From NCBI GenBank assembly GCA_002005325.1, contig CP017315.1:1302001-1366000 (forward strand): a stretch of 64,000 nt of DNA, read 5' to 3'. The notes below the pieces were generated by a model. The model ran no database searches, was not told the origin of the DNA, and saw only the letters and a program-made list of their open reading frames with translations. Both the position numbers and the translations under genes were made by a program. Below, in pieces: positions 37,474 to 46,578 of this stretch. Positions within the stretch are counted from its first letter, which is position 1. Each line of letters starts with the position of its first letter. Source of the stretch: Candidatus Tokpelaia hoelldoblerii. Lineage in GTDB: Bacteria; Pseudomonadota; Alphaproteobacteria; Rhizobiales; Rhizobiaceae.

Positions 37474-37623
37474 AATTTCAATTCCTGTAGCGCTTTCAAT
37501 CCATGCAGATTAAAACAGCCCCCTGCCATAAACACACTATAATAAACTTGCAAAAAAACAACAACCTGTATCAGGCTGTTCCATGGCTGCAAATTCTTTG
37601 CCACGCAACACCATGGCGCTTTA

Positions 37624-38205
37624 TCATGAAATCTGGCGGCTGCCGGGCTTTATTGCCGGAATTGCCGCCAGTTCCGGCGGCAACGCATCTGGCGCATAAG
37701 AAGGCACGGCATAGTCTGCCAAAGCCAGCAGCGGCACACCGACATCAGCCTTGCCGGCGGAACGGTCAATAATACATGCCGCCGCCACAACTTCCGCCCC
37801 GGCTTCACGCATTGCCGCAACGGTTTCGCGGATTGAAAGCCCCGTTGTCACAATATCTTCGATAATCACCACCCGCGCCCCCTTGGCAACATCAAAGCGG
37901 CGCAGTTTGAACTTGCCGCCCTCACGCTCAACCCAGATAGCCGGAAGATGCAGATGGCGCGATGTTTCGTAAGCCGGAATAAGCCCGCCGACAGCAGGCC
38001 CGACAACATAATCAATTTTACCCGGCACATTCGCGCGGATTTTTTCCGCCAGGGCACGGCACAGACGCTCTGTGAGGTCGGCATGCATGAAAATATGCGC
38101 CTTTTGCATATAAACGGCGCTGTGACGGCCGGAGGTCAAAATAAAATGCCCTTCCAGAATTGCCCCGACTTCACGGAAAATATCAAGAACGTCTTTTGTA
38201 TCCAT
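37624..38205 (-). CDS. pyrE: Orotate phosphoribosyltransferase
   Basis: PyrE joins orotate to PRPP in pyrimidine synthesis. The PRPP-binding motif VVIIEDIVTTGLSIRET is intact, and YVVGPAVGGLIPAYETSRHL and WVEREGGKFKLRR match the Rhizobiales form. The 193-residue length is normal. It begins 20 bp after rsh, so the two are probably cotranscribed, as is common in the order. Confidence 0.95.
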   Translation of the reverse strand: MDTKDVLDIFREVGAILEGHFILTSGRHSAVYMQKAHIFMHADLTERLCRALAEKIRANVPGKIDYVVGPAVGGLIPAYETSRHLHLPAIWVEREGGKFKLRRFDVAKGARVVIIEDIVTTGLSIRETVAAMREAGAEVVAAACIIDRSAGKADVGVPLLALADYAVPSYAPDALPPELAAIPAIKPGSRQIS

Positions 38206-38225
38206 TGTTTTTTCTTCTCTGTTTT

Positions 38226-40442
38226 TCAGGCATCCGCCCTGTGGGCATCACTCACTGTTTCTGTTTCTTTCAGCTGCGCGATAATCCGCGTCAAATGCTT
38301 CAGGTCCCACACATCCATATCAATCACCAGTTCCGAAAAATCCGGCGCGGTGCGCACCATCGACAAATTCTGGATATTGGCGTCATTATCGGCAATAATT
38401 CTGGCAACATCGGCAAGCGACCCGGGCGAATTGATGGCGCTGACCACAATGCGCGCCGGAAAACGCTCACTCATCTGCGCGTCAATATCCCAGCGCACAT
38501 CAATCCAGCGTTCCGGCTGATCTTCATAAGCGGCAAGCGCTGCCGACTGGATAGGATAAATGATAATACCGGCGCCCGGCTGCAGGATACCGACAATCCG
38601 GTCGCCGGGAACCGCGCCTTCCGGCGCAAACCGCACCGGCACATCGCCCGCAACACCGCGGATGGGCAGGGCTTTTTGCCCGGCCCCCTCCTGCCCCTCG
38701 CCCTGCGGCACCTTAAACAGCATGCCGGAAGCATTCTCGATATTAAACCAGCCTTCCGCTTCCGCACTGGCCGGCATTTTGTGCGCCGCGCGCATATCCT
38801 GATAATCAGGGTAAACCGCTTTGAACACGTCGCCTGAGGGCAGTTCCCCCCGTCCGACAGAAGCCAGCACATCATCAATGTCCTTGCGCCCCAGCCGGGA
38901 GAGGACCGGTTTGAGTTCATCCCTGGAAAATTTCCTGCCCAGACGTTCAAAAGTCCGCTCCAGAATGCGCTGTCCAAGACCGGAAAACTGTTTGCGCACC
39001 GCCGCGCGCGTTGCCCGCCGGATAGCCGAACGCGCCTTGCCCGTCACCACCATTTCTTCCCACGCCGCCGGTGGTACCTGGGCGTTTGAGCGGATAATAT
39101 CCACCTCGTCACCATTGCGCAGCCGCGTCATCAGCGGCATGATCCGGCCGTTGATTTTCACGCCCACACAGGAATCGCCGACACTGGTGTGCACCGCATA
39201 GGCAAAGTCAATCGGTGTCGCCCCGCGCGGCAAAGCGATAAGCCGCCCTTTCGGGGTAAAACAAAATACCTGGTCCTGAAACAGTTCCAGCTTGGTATGC
39301 TCCAGAAATTCTTCCGGGTTATCCCCCTCTGACAGCGCCTGAATGGTCTGCCGCAACCAGGCATAAGCGCCCGTTTCAGCAGATAATTTCTGTGGCGCGT
39401 TACTGGAACCCCGGTCTTTGTAAACCGCATGCGCCGCAACACCATATTCAGCCAGTTCATCCATGGCGCGGGTGCGGATCTGCAACTCGACACGCTGGCG
39501 CGCCGGGCCGACAATCGTCGTGTGAACAGATTGATAGCCGTTCTGTTTGGGGATAGAAATATAATCCTTGAAGCGCCCGGGCACCATCGACCATGTGGTA
39601 TGGATAATGCCAAGCGCCGTGTAACAGGCGCTCACATCATCAACAATCACCCGGAAGCCGAAAATATCAGACAGCTGCTCAAAGGACAGCCCGCGGGTTT
39701 CCATCTTGCGGAAAACGGACCATGCCTTTTTCTGGCGGCTTTTAACGCGTACCGTCATACCATGGCTGGCAAACAGCGCAGTCAAATCCTTTTCAATATT
39801 GGCCAGCAGATCAACATTGCGTTCAAGCAGATGGGCAAGCCGGTCCTTGACCGCCCGCCAGGCATCAGGATTGATATGGCGAAACGCCAGTTCTTCCAGT
39901 TCCTCACGCACATCCTGCATCCCCATGCGCCCGGCAAGCGGCGCATAGATGTCCATGGTTTCCTCGGCAATGCGGCGGCGTTTTTGCGGCCGCATGACAT
40001 CAAGTGTGCGCATATTGTGCAGCCGGTCGGCAAGCTTGACCAGCAAAACCCGCACATCCTCGGAAATCGCAATCAGCAATTTGCGCAGATTTTCCGCCTG
40101 TATGGCTTTTTTGGAAACAAGGTCAAGCTTTTCAAGCTTGGTCAGCCCTTCAACAAGAGCCCCGATCTCCGGCCCGAAAAGCTGGTCGATCTCAGCGCGT
40201 GTGGCTGAGGTGTCTTCAATCGTATCATGCAGGAGCGCCACCGCAATGGTGGCTTCGTCCAGATGCATATCGGTCAGAATAGCCGCCACTTCCAGCGGAT
40301 GGGAAAAATACGGATCCCCTGAAGCGCGCTTTTGTGAACCGTGCTTGCGCATGGCGTAAACATAAGCTTTGTTCAGCAAGGCTTCATTCACGTCAGGCTT
40401 GTAACGCTGAACACGCTCGACAAGCTCATACTGACGCATCAT
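38226..40442 (-). CDS. rsh: Bifunctional (p)ppGpp synthetase/hydrolase Rsh
   Basis: Rsh makes and degrades the alarmone (p)ppGpp that governs the stringent response. Domains in order are: HD hydrolase with YFSHPLEVAAIL and ALLHDTIEDT; synthetase with FRVIVDDVSACYTALG and DYISIPKQNGYQSVHTT; TGS with VFCFTPKGRLIALPRGATP; and a C-terminal ACT domain (INSPGSLADVARIIAD). Both catalytic domains look intact. I start at the ATG at 40442, where a GGAG site lies 9 nt upstream; the TTG two codons earlier is too close to it. The product is about 738 residues. Confidence 0.96.
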   Translation of the reverse strand: MMRQYELVERVQRYKPDVNEALLNKAYVYAMRKHGSQKRASGDPYFSHPLEVAAILTDMHLDEATIAVALLHDTIEDTSATRAEIDQLFGPEIGALVEGLTKLEKLDLVSKKAIQAENLRKLLIAISEDVRVLLVKLADRLHNMRTLDVMRPQKRRRIAEETMDIYAPLAGRMGMQDVREELEELAFRHINPDAWRAVKDRLAHLLERNVDLLANIEKDLTALFASHGMTVRVKSRQKKAWSVFRKMETRGLSFEQLSDIFGFRVIVDDVSACYTALGIIHTTWSMVPGRFKDYISIPKQNGYQSVHTTIVGPARQRVELQIRTRAMDELAEYGVAAHAVYKDRGSSNAPQKLSAETGAYAWLRQTIQALSEGDNPEEFLEHTKLELFQDQVFCFTPKGRLIALPRGATPIDFAYAVHTSVGDSCVGVKINGRIMPLMTRLRNGDEVDIIRSNAQVPPAAWEEMVVTGKARSAIRRATRAAVRKQFSGLGQRILERTFERLGRKFSRDELKPVLSRLGRKDIDDVLASVGRGELPSGDVFKAVYPDYQDMRAAHKMPASAEAEGWFNIENASGMLFKVPQGEGQEGAGQKALPIRGVAGDVPVRFAPEGAVPGDRIVGILQPGAGIIIYPIQSAALAAYEDQPERWIDVRWDIDAQMSERFPARIVVSAINSPGSLADVARIIADNDANIQNLSMVRTAPDFSELVIDMDVWDLKHLTRIIAQLKETETVSDAHRADA

Positions 40443-40573
40443 GCGCAATTACTCCAGACCCGTTGTTTCATCCGGCAGCAAACCGGCTGCCTGTCTTCCT
40501 TGCGGTGTTTCCGCTCCGGTTTTACCGGCAAAGGCGCACAAACTTCAAGACCATCCTGCGCCTTTGGCTGTTT

Positions 40574-40987
40574 TTAATAGTCTTCGTTCTTTTCCGGGGC
40601 AACAAGCCCTTCAATACCGGCCAGCAATTCCTCTTCCGACATCTGGTCAAAAGTGACAGAGTGATCCTGCCCGTCCTTCTGGCTGGCTTCCGAATCAACC
40701 GCACCGGCTTCTTCACCTTCATGGGCCAGCAATGCGGGCGCAACTTCCGGCTCATCCACTTCCACATGCTTTTGCAGCGAATGGATAAGATCTTCCTTCA
40801 AATCGGCAGGGGAAAGGGTTTCATCGGCAATCTCGCGCAGGGCGATAACGGGGTTTTTGTCATTATCGCGCTCGACAGTAAGCGGCGCGCCCTGTGAAAT
40901 CTGGCGGGCGCGATGGCCGGCAAGCAACACAAGCTCAAAACGGTTATCAACCTTGTCAATACAATCTTCTACTGTAACGCGGGCCAT
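40574..40987 (-). CDS. rpoZ: RNA polymerase omega subunit
   Basis: Omega helps fold and stabilise the beta' subunit of RNA polymerase. The start MARVTVEDCIDKVDNRFELVL is universally conserved in this group and places the start at 40987; ATG 41002 adds five residues without parallel. The alphaproteobacterial form has a long acidic tail, seen here (HEGEEAGAVDSEAS ... EEELLAGIEGL), giving 137 residues. It lies upstream of rsh, the usual order, with 131 bp between them. Omega and ppGpp metabolism being adjacent is a common arrangement. Confidence 0.95.
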   Translation of the reverse strand: MARVTVEDCIDKVDNRFELVLLAGHRARQISQGAPLTVERDNDKNPVIALREIADETLSPADLKEDLIHSLQKHVEVDEPEVAPALLAHEGEEAGAVDSEASQKDGQDHSVTFDQMSEEELLAGIEGLVAPEKNEDY

Positions 40988-41189
40988 GAGCGCCCCTTTC
41001 ATCTGCGATTGGAATTATCGTTGAACAACGGATTTTATAACCTGTTTTCCATCAAAAAACAAGGAAAACTGCAAGAAATGACAATTTTCACCTGTCCGAG
41101 ACTTGGCAAGCATAGGGTTGTGACTTAAATGTAGGTCATTCTTCATATGCATCACAGCTATTTCAAGTTTTTTAAGGTATAGACACAGT

Positions 41190-41783
41190 ATGTTTGATTC
41201 CCGTGAAAAAATCGCCCTTTTTATTGACGGTGCCAATCTTTACGCAGCGTCCAAAACCCTCGGCTTTGATATAGACTACCGCAAACTGCTCAAGGCATTT
41301 CAAAAGCGCGGTTATCTCCTGCGCGCTTATTATTATACAGCTCTGGTGGAAGATCAGGAATATTCCTCTATCCGGCCTCTGATCGACTGGCTTGATTATA
41401 ACGGCTATCGTGTTATCACCAAAGCGGCGAAGGAATTTGTTGACGCCAGCGGCCGGCGCAAGGTCAAGGGCAATATGGATATTGAACTGGCGATTGACGC
41501 GATGGAACTTGCTGATACCGTTGACCATTTTGTTATTTTTTCTGGTGACGGCGATTTTCGCTCCCTGGTCGAAGCCCTGCAGCGGCGGGGGCGCAAGGTC
41601 AGTGTTGTTTCAACACTTGCCACCCAGCCGGCGATGATTTCGGACGACCTGCGCCGGCAGGCCGATCATTTCATTGATCTGGTCTCGCTCAAAAACGAGG
41701 TTGGCCGTGCACCCAGCGAGCGCGCTCCTCAATCCGGCCGCGACCTTTATGAAGATGACGGGGATGAAGGCGAAGACTACTGA
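41190..41783 (+). CDS. NYN-domain (LabA/DUF88-type) putative RNase
   Basis: The 197-residue protein has the PIN-like NYN nuclease fold. The acidic residues expected at the active site are in ALFIDGANLY, KGNMDIELAIDAM and FSGDGDF. A charged C-terminal tail (LYEDDGDEGEDY) is typical of the Rhizobiales members. NYN proteins are thought to be Mg2+-dependent RNases; the targets are unknown. The stop codon overlaps the start of the uracil-DNA glycosylase gene (TGATG), so the two are translationally coupled. Confidence 0.9.
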   Translation: MFDSREKIALFIDGANLYAASKTLGFDIDYRKLLKAFQKRGYLLRAYYYTALVEDQEYSSIRPLIDWLDYNGYRVITKAAKEFVDASGRRKVKGNMDIELAIDAMELADTVDHFVIFSGDGDFRSLVEALQRRGRKVSVVSTLATQPAMISDDLRRQADHFIDLVSLKNEVGRAPSERAPQSGRDLYEDDGDEGEDY

Positions 41784-42448
41784 TGTCCGCGCTTCAATCT
41801 GCCTATCCTGAACCTGAACACAATTGCACCTTGTGCCCGCGTCTGCATGATTTTCTGCAGACATGGCGTATTGCTGAACCTTCATGGCACAATGCGCCGG
41901 TCGCCCCCTTTTCCCCGATTGGCGGACTGGACAAAACCCGCCTGCTGATTGTCGGCCTTGCCCCCGGTGTACGCGGCGCCAACCGCACCGGCCGGCCATT
42001 TACCGGCGATTATGCCGGTGAACTGCTCTATGCAACCCTGAAAGAATTCGGTTTTGCCCAAGGCACGTTTGAAGCACGGCCGGACGACAGCCTGCAATTG
42101 CGCGAAACGGCAATTGTCAATGCCGTGCGCTGTGTGCCGCCGCAGAACAAACCGGTCGGACAGGAAATCAACACCTGCCGGCGCTTTTTTGCCCCGCTCT
42201 TGCAAGACCTGCCCGATCTCCATGCCGTTGTTACGCTGGGTTCCATTGCGCACCAGTCAACCGTGCGCGCTTTGGGAGGAAAGGTCGCCCGCCACCCGTT
42301 CGGCCACAACCGGCATACAGATATCGGGAACTTGCGCATTTTCTCCAGTTACCACTGCTCCCGTTACAACACCAATACCGGCGTTCTGACCACAGCCATG
42401 TTTCAGGATGTCTTCCGCGCGGTGCGGGCCTATCTCGACAGTTTATAA
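41783..42448 (+). CDS. Family 5 (UdgB-like) uracil-DNA glycosylase
   Basis: The 221-residue enzyme removes uracil and probably other deaminated bases from DNA. The family 5 motif GLAPGVRGANRTGRPFTGD lacks the polar catalytic residue of ordinary UDG motif 1, as is normal for UdgB. Motif 2 is in SSYHCSRYNTNTGVLT. Four cysteines, in NCTLCPRL, AVRCVPP and NTCRRFF, can hold a [4Fe-4S] cluster. It overlaps the NYN gene by one base. No other repair gene is adjacent. Confidence 0.9.
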   Translation: MSALQSAYPEPEHNCTLCPRLHDFLQTWRIAEPSWHNAPVAPFSPIGGLDKTRLLIVGLAPGVRGANRTGRPFTGDYAGELLYATLKEFGFAQGTFEARPDDSLQLRETAIVNAVRCVPPQNKPVGQEINTCRRFFAPLLQDLPDLHAVVTLGSIAHQSTVRALGGKVARHPFGHNRHTDIGNLRIFSSYHCSRYNTNTGVLTTAMFQDVFRAVRAYLDSL

Positions 42449-42454
42449 GCCTTG

Positions 42455-42931
42455 TCAGCCCCGGTCTCGCAGCAGGCGGGCTTTTTCACGCCCCCAGTCG
42501 CGTTTTTTCTCGGTCTCGCGCTTGTCATGGGTTTTCTTGCCGCGCGCCAGCGCCAGCTCCAACTTGGCCCGCCCGCGCACGTTGAAATAAAGCCGTAATG
42601 GCACAAGCGTCATGCCCTCGCGTGAAATAGCAACAAAAAGCTGCTTCATTTCCCGCTTGTTGATCAAAATCTTGCGCAAACGCCGTGGTTCGTGATTAAA
42701 ACGGTTGCCTTCGGTATATTCAGGAATATAAGAATTGATCAGCCAAAGTTCGCCACTTTCAAAACTGGCGTAGCTTTCGGCAATATTGGCTTTGTTGGCG
42801 CGCAATGACTTGACTTCCGTGCCGGCCAGCACAAGACCGGCTTCCAGCGTATCCAGAATCTCATAATTGAACCGCGCCTTGCGATTTTCCGCAAGAACTT
42901 TGCGAACCGGCGTTTTGCTCTGTTTGCTCAT
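42455..42931 (-). CDS. smpB: SsrA-binding protein SmpB
   Basis: SmpB carries tmRNA to stalled ribosomes in trans-translation. The beta-barrel region contains ENRKARFNYEILDTLEAG, LVLAGTEVKSLRANKAN, INSYIPEYTEGN and REGMTLVPLRLYF. The disordered basic tail KKTHDKRETEKKRDWGREKAR is complete. I start at the ATG 42931; a GTG one codon upstream is possible. The 158 residues are normal. It lies 34 bp after dapA, an arrangement shared by many Rhizobiales. Confidence 0.96.
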   Translation of the reverse strand: MSKQSKTPVRKVLAENRKARFNYEILDTLEAGLVLAGTEVKSLRANKANIAESYASFESGELWLINSYIPEYTEGNRFNHEPRRLRKILINKREMKQLFVAISREGMTLVPLRLYFNVRGRAKLELALARGKKTHDKRETEKKRDWGREKARLLRDRG

Positions 42932-42965
42932 CACTGGATAACCGCTACTTTTCTTCCTGTTTTGT

Positions 42966-43844
42966 TTAAATCAGTCCGGCATGGCTCAAGGCCGCGTCAA
43001 TCTGCTTTGCTGTTGCCGCCTCGACCTCAACCAGCGGCAGACGCAGAGTGGCCTTGCAAAGCCCCAGTTTTGCCGCCGCATATTTCACCCCCGCCGGATT
43101 TGGCTCGATAAACAGCGCCTTGTGCAATGGCATCAGCCTGTCATGCAGGACAAGAGCGGTTTTATGGTCGCCATTGCGCCAGGCAGTCTGGAGTTCCGCC
43201 ACAAGTTTGGGCGCGATATTGGACGTGACGGAAATACAACCCTGCCCGCCCTGGGCATTAAAAGCCAGCGCTGTGCCGTCCTCACCCGAAAGCTGGACAA
43301 ATTTCCTGCCGCATGTGCAGCGCTGTTCGCTCACCCGGTCAAGCTTCGCAGTCGCATCCTTGACGCCGATAATATTCCTGAAATCATGGACCAGTTTTCC
43401 CATCGTTTCAGGCAGCATATCAATAACCGAGCGCGGCGGAATATTATAAATGATAATCGGCAGGGAAACAGCTTTGGCAATAGCAGCATAATGCGCATAA
43501 AGGCCGCGTTGATTCGGCTTGTTATAGTAAGGTGTTACCACCAATACGGCATCAGCGCCCGCCTGTTCGGCATGTTGCGCCAGTTCAATCGCCTCAGCCG
43601 TACTGTTTGAACCCGCGCCGGCCAGCACCGGCACACGCCTGTTTGCCTGCTCAACACATAATTCAATTAAACGTTTATGCTCGTCATGGCTCAAAGTGGG
43701 CGACTCCCCCGTTGTGCCAACCGGCACAAGACCATGAATCCCCTGTTTTATCTGCCATTCAACAAGGTTGCGGAAAGCCGCTTCATCAACATCGCCGGTT
43801 TGTGTAAAAGGGGTGATGAGGGCAGTCAAGGCTCCCTTGAGCAT
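42966..43844 (-). CDS. dapA: 4-hydroxy-tetrahydrodipicolinate synthase
   Basis: DapA condenses pyruvate with aspartate semialdehyde, the first committed step to lysine and meso-diaminopimelate. The Schiff-base lysine is Lys162 in IIGVKDAT, the catalytic tyrosine is Tyr133 in IIIYNIPPR, and GTTGESPTL is the substrate loop. The start MLKGALTALITPF at 43844 has a CGGAG site 7 nt upstream, and 292 residues fit the family. It is followed by smpB. Confidence 0.95.
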   Translation of the reverse strand: MLKGALTALITPFTQTGDVDEAAFRNLVEWQIKQGIHGLVPVGTTGESPTLSHDEHKRLIELCVEQANRRVPVLAGAGSNSTAEAIELAQHAEQAGADAVLVVTPYYNKPNQRGLYAHYAAIAKAVSLPIIIYNIPPRSVIDMLPETMGKLVHDFRNIIGVKDATAKLDRVSEQRCTCGRKFVQLSGEDGTALAFNAQGGQGCISVTSNIAPKLVAELQTAWRNGDHKTALVLHDRLMPLHKALFIEPNPAGVKYAAAKLGLCKATLRLPLVEVEAATAKQIDAALSHAGLI

Positions 43845-44072
43845 AGGTAAACTCCGTTTTATATCCAAATTATCCCAATACAGAACACTTGAACCATAAT
43901 CCTGCCATAGGTTTCAGGCAAGATGGCAAATGCGAAATGCCAATACTTTTTGCCGTCCTTCTGCGTGATGTTTCACGCATGACCGCCAGAAAACAGCGCC
44001 CTTTAATAAAGCCTTCACGCTTGGGCGTTACCATCATATAAACCATTATAGCAGGAAGGCAAACACGCACCC

Positions 44073-46157
44073 ATGAGGCATGCAAAAAAAACAGTGCGGA
44101 TATTCAAGCGCGTCCTGACGGTTTTCACCGCCGGCGGGAGCGTGGGCGCCTGTCTTTCTCTTGCTGCCAGCGCCGTACAATTGCCGAAAGCCGGGCCTGT
44201 CCCGCAAATGCGCCCCCCCGCATCCCAACAACCCGCCACCGCGCAGACGATTAAAACCGCCGCTCTTCCCGCCAGTCTGAAAAGCGGCCTTGATGCCCTG
44301 CACAAAGGTGACACCGCGGCGGCGATGACGGCCCGCAACAGCCTGCCACCACACACCCTCACCCATAAAACCCTGTCATGGGCCATTGCCACATCCGGCG
44401 CTGCCACAGTTTCCAGCGCCGATATCCGTACAGCCATGAACGAGCTTGCAGGCTGGTCGGGCAAAAGCCTGATGCAAGCCAATTTTGAGCGGGCGCTGGC
44501 GCGGGAGACCCACACACCGCAGCATATTATTGCCGCCTTTTCACAAACACGGCCCCAGACTATCCACGGCATGGTCAGCCTTGGCGCAGCGCTTGCCAGG
44601 ACCGGCAGAACCAGAGAAGCGCGTGCTGTCGTTGCGCCGTGGTGGCACAAGGCCAAACTTTCCGCCAGGGAAGAGCAACGGGTTTTAAACGCATTTGGCA
44701 CAATTTTAAGCAAAGAAGATCACCTGATCCGTTTCAAGGTTATGCTCTATACCTACCGGCTGGCTTCCGCCGAACGGCTCTTGCCTTATGTTGATGCCAA
44801 ATCGCTTTATACGGGCTTTGCCGCCGTTGCCCGCAATGCGCCGGACGCGGCGCAAAAACTCAATGCAGTTGACAAATCATGGCGCAGAGATCCGGTCTAT
44901 CTGTTTGCACGTACCCAGTACCTGCGCCGCACCGGCCATTATACACAAGCGGCAAAGCTCATGCTGCAGGCGCCGAAAAACACCTCCTCCCTGCTTGACA
45001 GCGACAGCTGGTGGGTTGAACGCCGGGCGCTGTCGCGTGAATTGCTCGACATCAGGAATTATAAACTTGCCTATAAACTTGCCGCCATTTCCGCAACGGA
45101 AAGCGCCTCGGCGGCAGATGCGGAATTCCATGCCGGCTGGTATGCCTTGCGTTTTCTCAATCAGCCGAAAATCGCCTTCAAACATTTTTCGCGCATTCCG
45201 CAGCTTTCCAGCAACGCCATTTCCACCGCGCGCGGCTTTTACTGGATGGGACGCGCCGCACAGGCAGGCGCCGCACCGGACAGGGCAACCGGCTATTTCC
45301 ACCGTGCCGCCCATTACGGCACAACCTATTATGGCCAGTTAGCCGCCTCGAAACTGGGAATGCCGATGCCGGAAGTGGTTTATCCGCGCCCGAACGCCCG
45401 GGAACGAGGCCAGTTTGCCGCGCGTGAACCGGTGCAGGCAATGACAGTGCTGGAAGCGGCAGGCTATCATGATGAGGCAGCGCGCTTATACCGCACACTG
45501 GCTCAGGAACTGGACAATCCGGGCGAGCTTGCCCTGTTGACCGCAATTGCCGAGCAACGCAACGATCATTACACCAGCCTGCGCATTGGCAAGGCAGCCG
45601 CCAGCCGCGGCCTTGATGTCGGCGCGCTGTCACACCCTCTGGGCGCTATTCCCGAAACCGCGAATATTTCCGCATCCGGCAAGGCGCTGGCTTATGCCAT
45701 AGCGCGCCAGGAAAGCGAGTTTAACCCCAAAGCCGTATCAGGTGCCGGTGCCCGCGGCATTTTACAACTTATGCCCGCCACCGCCAAAACCGTCGCCAGG
45801 CGCAACGGCCTGCCCTATTCACTGGAACGGCTGTCCTCGGACCCCGCCTATAACGCCACGCTCGGCGCACATTTTCTCGGCGATCAGTTAAAGCAGTTTG
45901 ACGGTTCCTATATCCTGACCTTTATCGGCTATAATGCCGGGCCGGGCCGGGCGCAGGAATGGATTGGCCGCTATGGTGACCCGCGCAATACCGGCCTTGA
46001 CGAGATTGTCGACTGGATAGAGCGAATCCCCTACACCGAAACACGCAATTATGTGCAGCGCGTCATGGAAAATTATCAGGTCTATAAAGCGCGCCTAACC
46101 GGAAAAACTGATATCGCCGGCGACCTCGCGACAGGACGGCAAGCGGCAGCACGTTAA
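44073..46157 (+). CDS. Soluble lytic murein transglycosylase (Slt70-like)
   Basis: The 694-residue protein should cut the glycan strand of peptidoglycan with formation of 1,6-anhydromuramic ends. A signal-like N-terminus (basic RIFKRVLTVF then GGSVGACLSLAASA) is followed by a long helical superhelix of TPR-like repeats (about 60-500). The SLT domain follows, with the catalytic Glu547 in IARQESEFNPKAVS, then GARGILQLMPATA and ILTFIGYNAGPGRAQ. The C-terminus ends shortly after IPYTETRNYVQRV. It diverges from dapA, whose product feeds the diaminopimelate of the same wall. Confidence 0.93.
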   Translation: MRHAKKTVRIFKRVLTVFTAGGSVGACLSLAASAVQLPKAGPVPQMRPPASQQPATAQTIKTAALPASLKSGLDALHKGDTAAAMTARNSLPPHTLTHKTLSWAIATSGAATVSSADIRTAMNELAGWSGKSLMQANFERALARETHTPQHIIAAFSQTRPQTIHGMVSLGAALARTGRTREARAVVAPWWHKAKLSAREEQRVLNAFGTILSKEDHLIRFKVMLYTYRLASAERLLPYVDAKSLYTGFAAVARNAPDAAQKLNAVDKSWRRDPVYLFARTQYLRRTGHYTQAAKLMLQAPKNTSSLLDSDSWWVERRALSRELLDIRNYKLAYKLAAISATESASAADAEFHAGWYALRFLNQPKIAFKHFSRIPQLSSNAISTARGFYWMGRAAQAGAAPDRATGYFHRAAHYGTTYYGQLAASKLGMPMPEVVYPRPNARERGQFAAREPVQAMTVLEAAGYHDEAARLYRTLAQELDNPGELALLTAIAEQRNDHYTSLRIGKAAASRGLDVGALSHPLGAIPETANISASGKALAYAIARQESEFNPKAVSGAGARGILQLMPATAKTVARRNGLPYSLERLSSDPAYNATLGAHFLGDQLKQFDGSYILTFIGYNAGPGRAQEWIGRYGDPRNTGLDEIVDWIERIPYTETRNYVQRVMENYQVYKARLTGKTDIAGDLATGRQAAAR

Positions 46158-46578
46158 ACATTCGCTTTAAAAATTCATGAAAACAATACCTTGCAGACAA
46201 GCATCACCGAACATTTTTGTTTGCGGGCAAAAAATATCAACTTGTGAAAATTTCTGTAGCTTTTTAGAAAAACTGTTGTATGCTGATGGACAGAGAGTGA
46301 TTTCAGCGCCATCATTCTTCGGAGCTCGTAACTCCACTTGCGCGCGCTGGTAAGGAGTGACCAGAGCAAGCGCATTCTGTTGCTTTTTCTTGTCATATTA
46401 TGTTTCGGTTTGCAAGCAGCGCCTGCTTGAGAGCCTTTGCTTTTCGGTATTGCGCCGGTAGGCAGGGATACAGTTGGCAGATGTGTAATCTTTGTTGTCC
46501 TGATTATCAGACAAGAGCAGAATGCAGACCTTGACTATCCTTACTCAGCTTCTCGGCTCACTGACCGAGGAGCATGAC
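46158..46578. other. Gene-poor spacer with a possible small RNA (46262-46390)
   Basis: No reading frame here looks like a protein. From about 46262 the plus strand can fold into a series of hairpins: GGAG-ctcgtaa-CTCC (46321-46335), CTGGT/ACCAG (46347-46351 with 46360-46364), and AGCAA/TTGCT (46365-46369 with 46380-46384). The last hairpin is followed directly by TTTT, like an intrinsic terminator. TATGCT at about 46279 could be a -10 box. The structure is suggestive of a short RNA gene but there is no family I can name. Confidence 0.35.

Noticed and set aside
46175..46396. 73-codon minus-strand frame after slt
   Set aside because: No ribosome site, basic and low-complexity composition, and it overlaps the hairpin series better explained as RNA or terminator.
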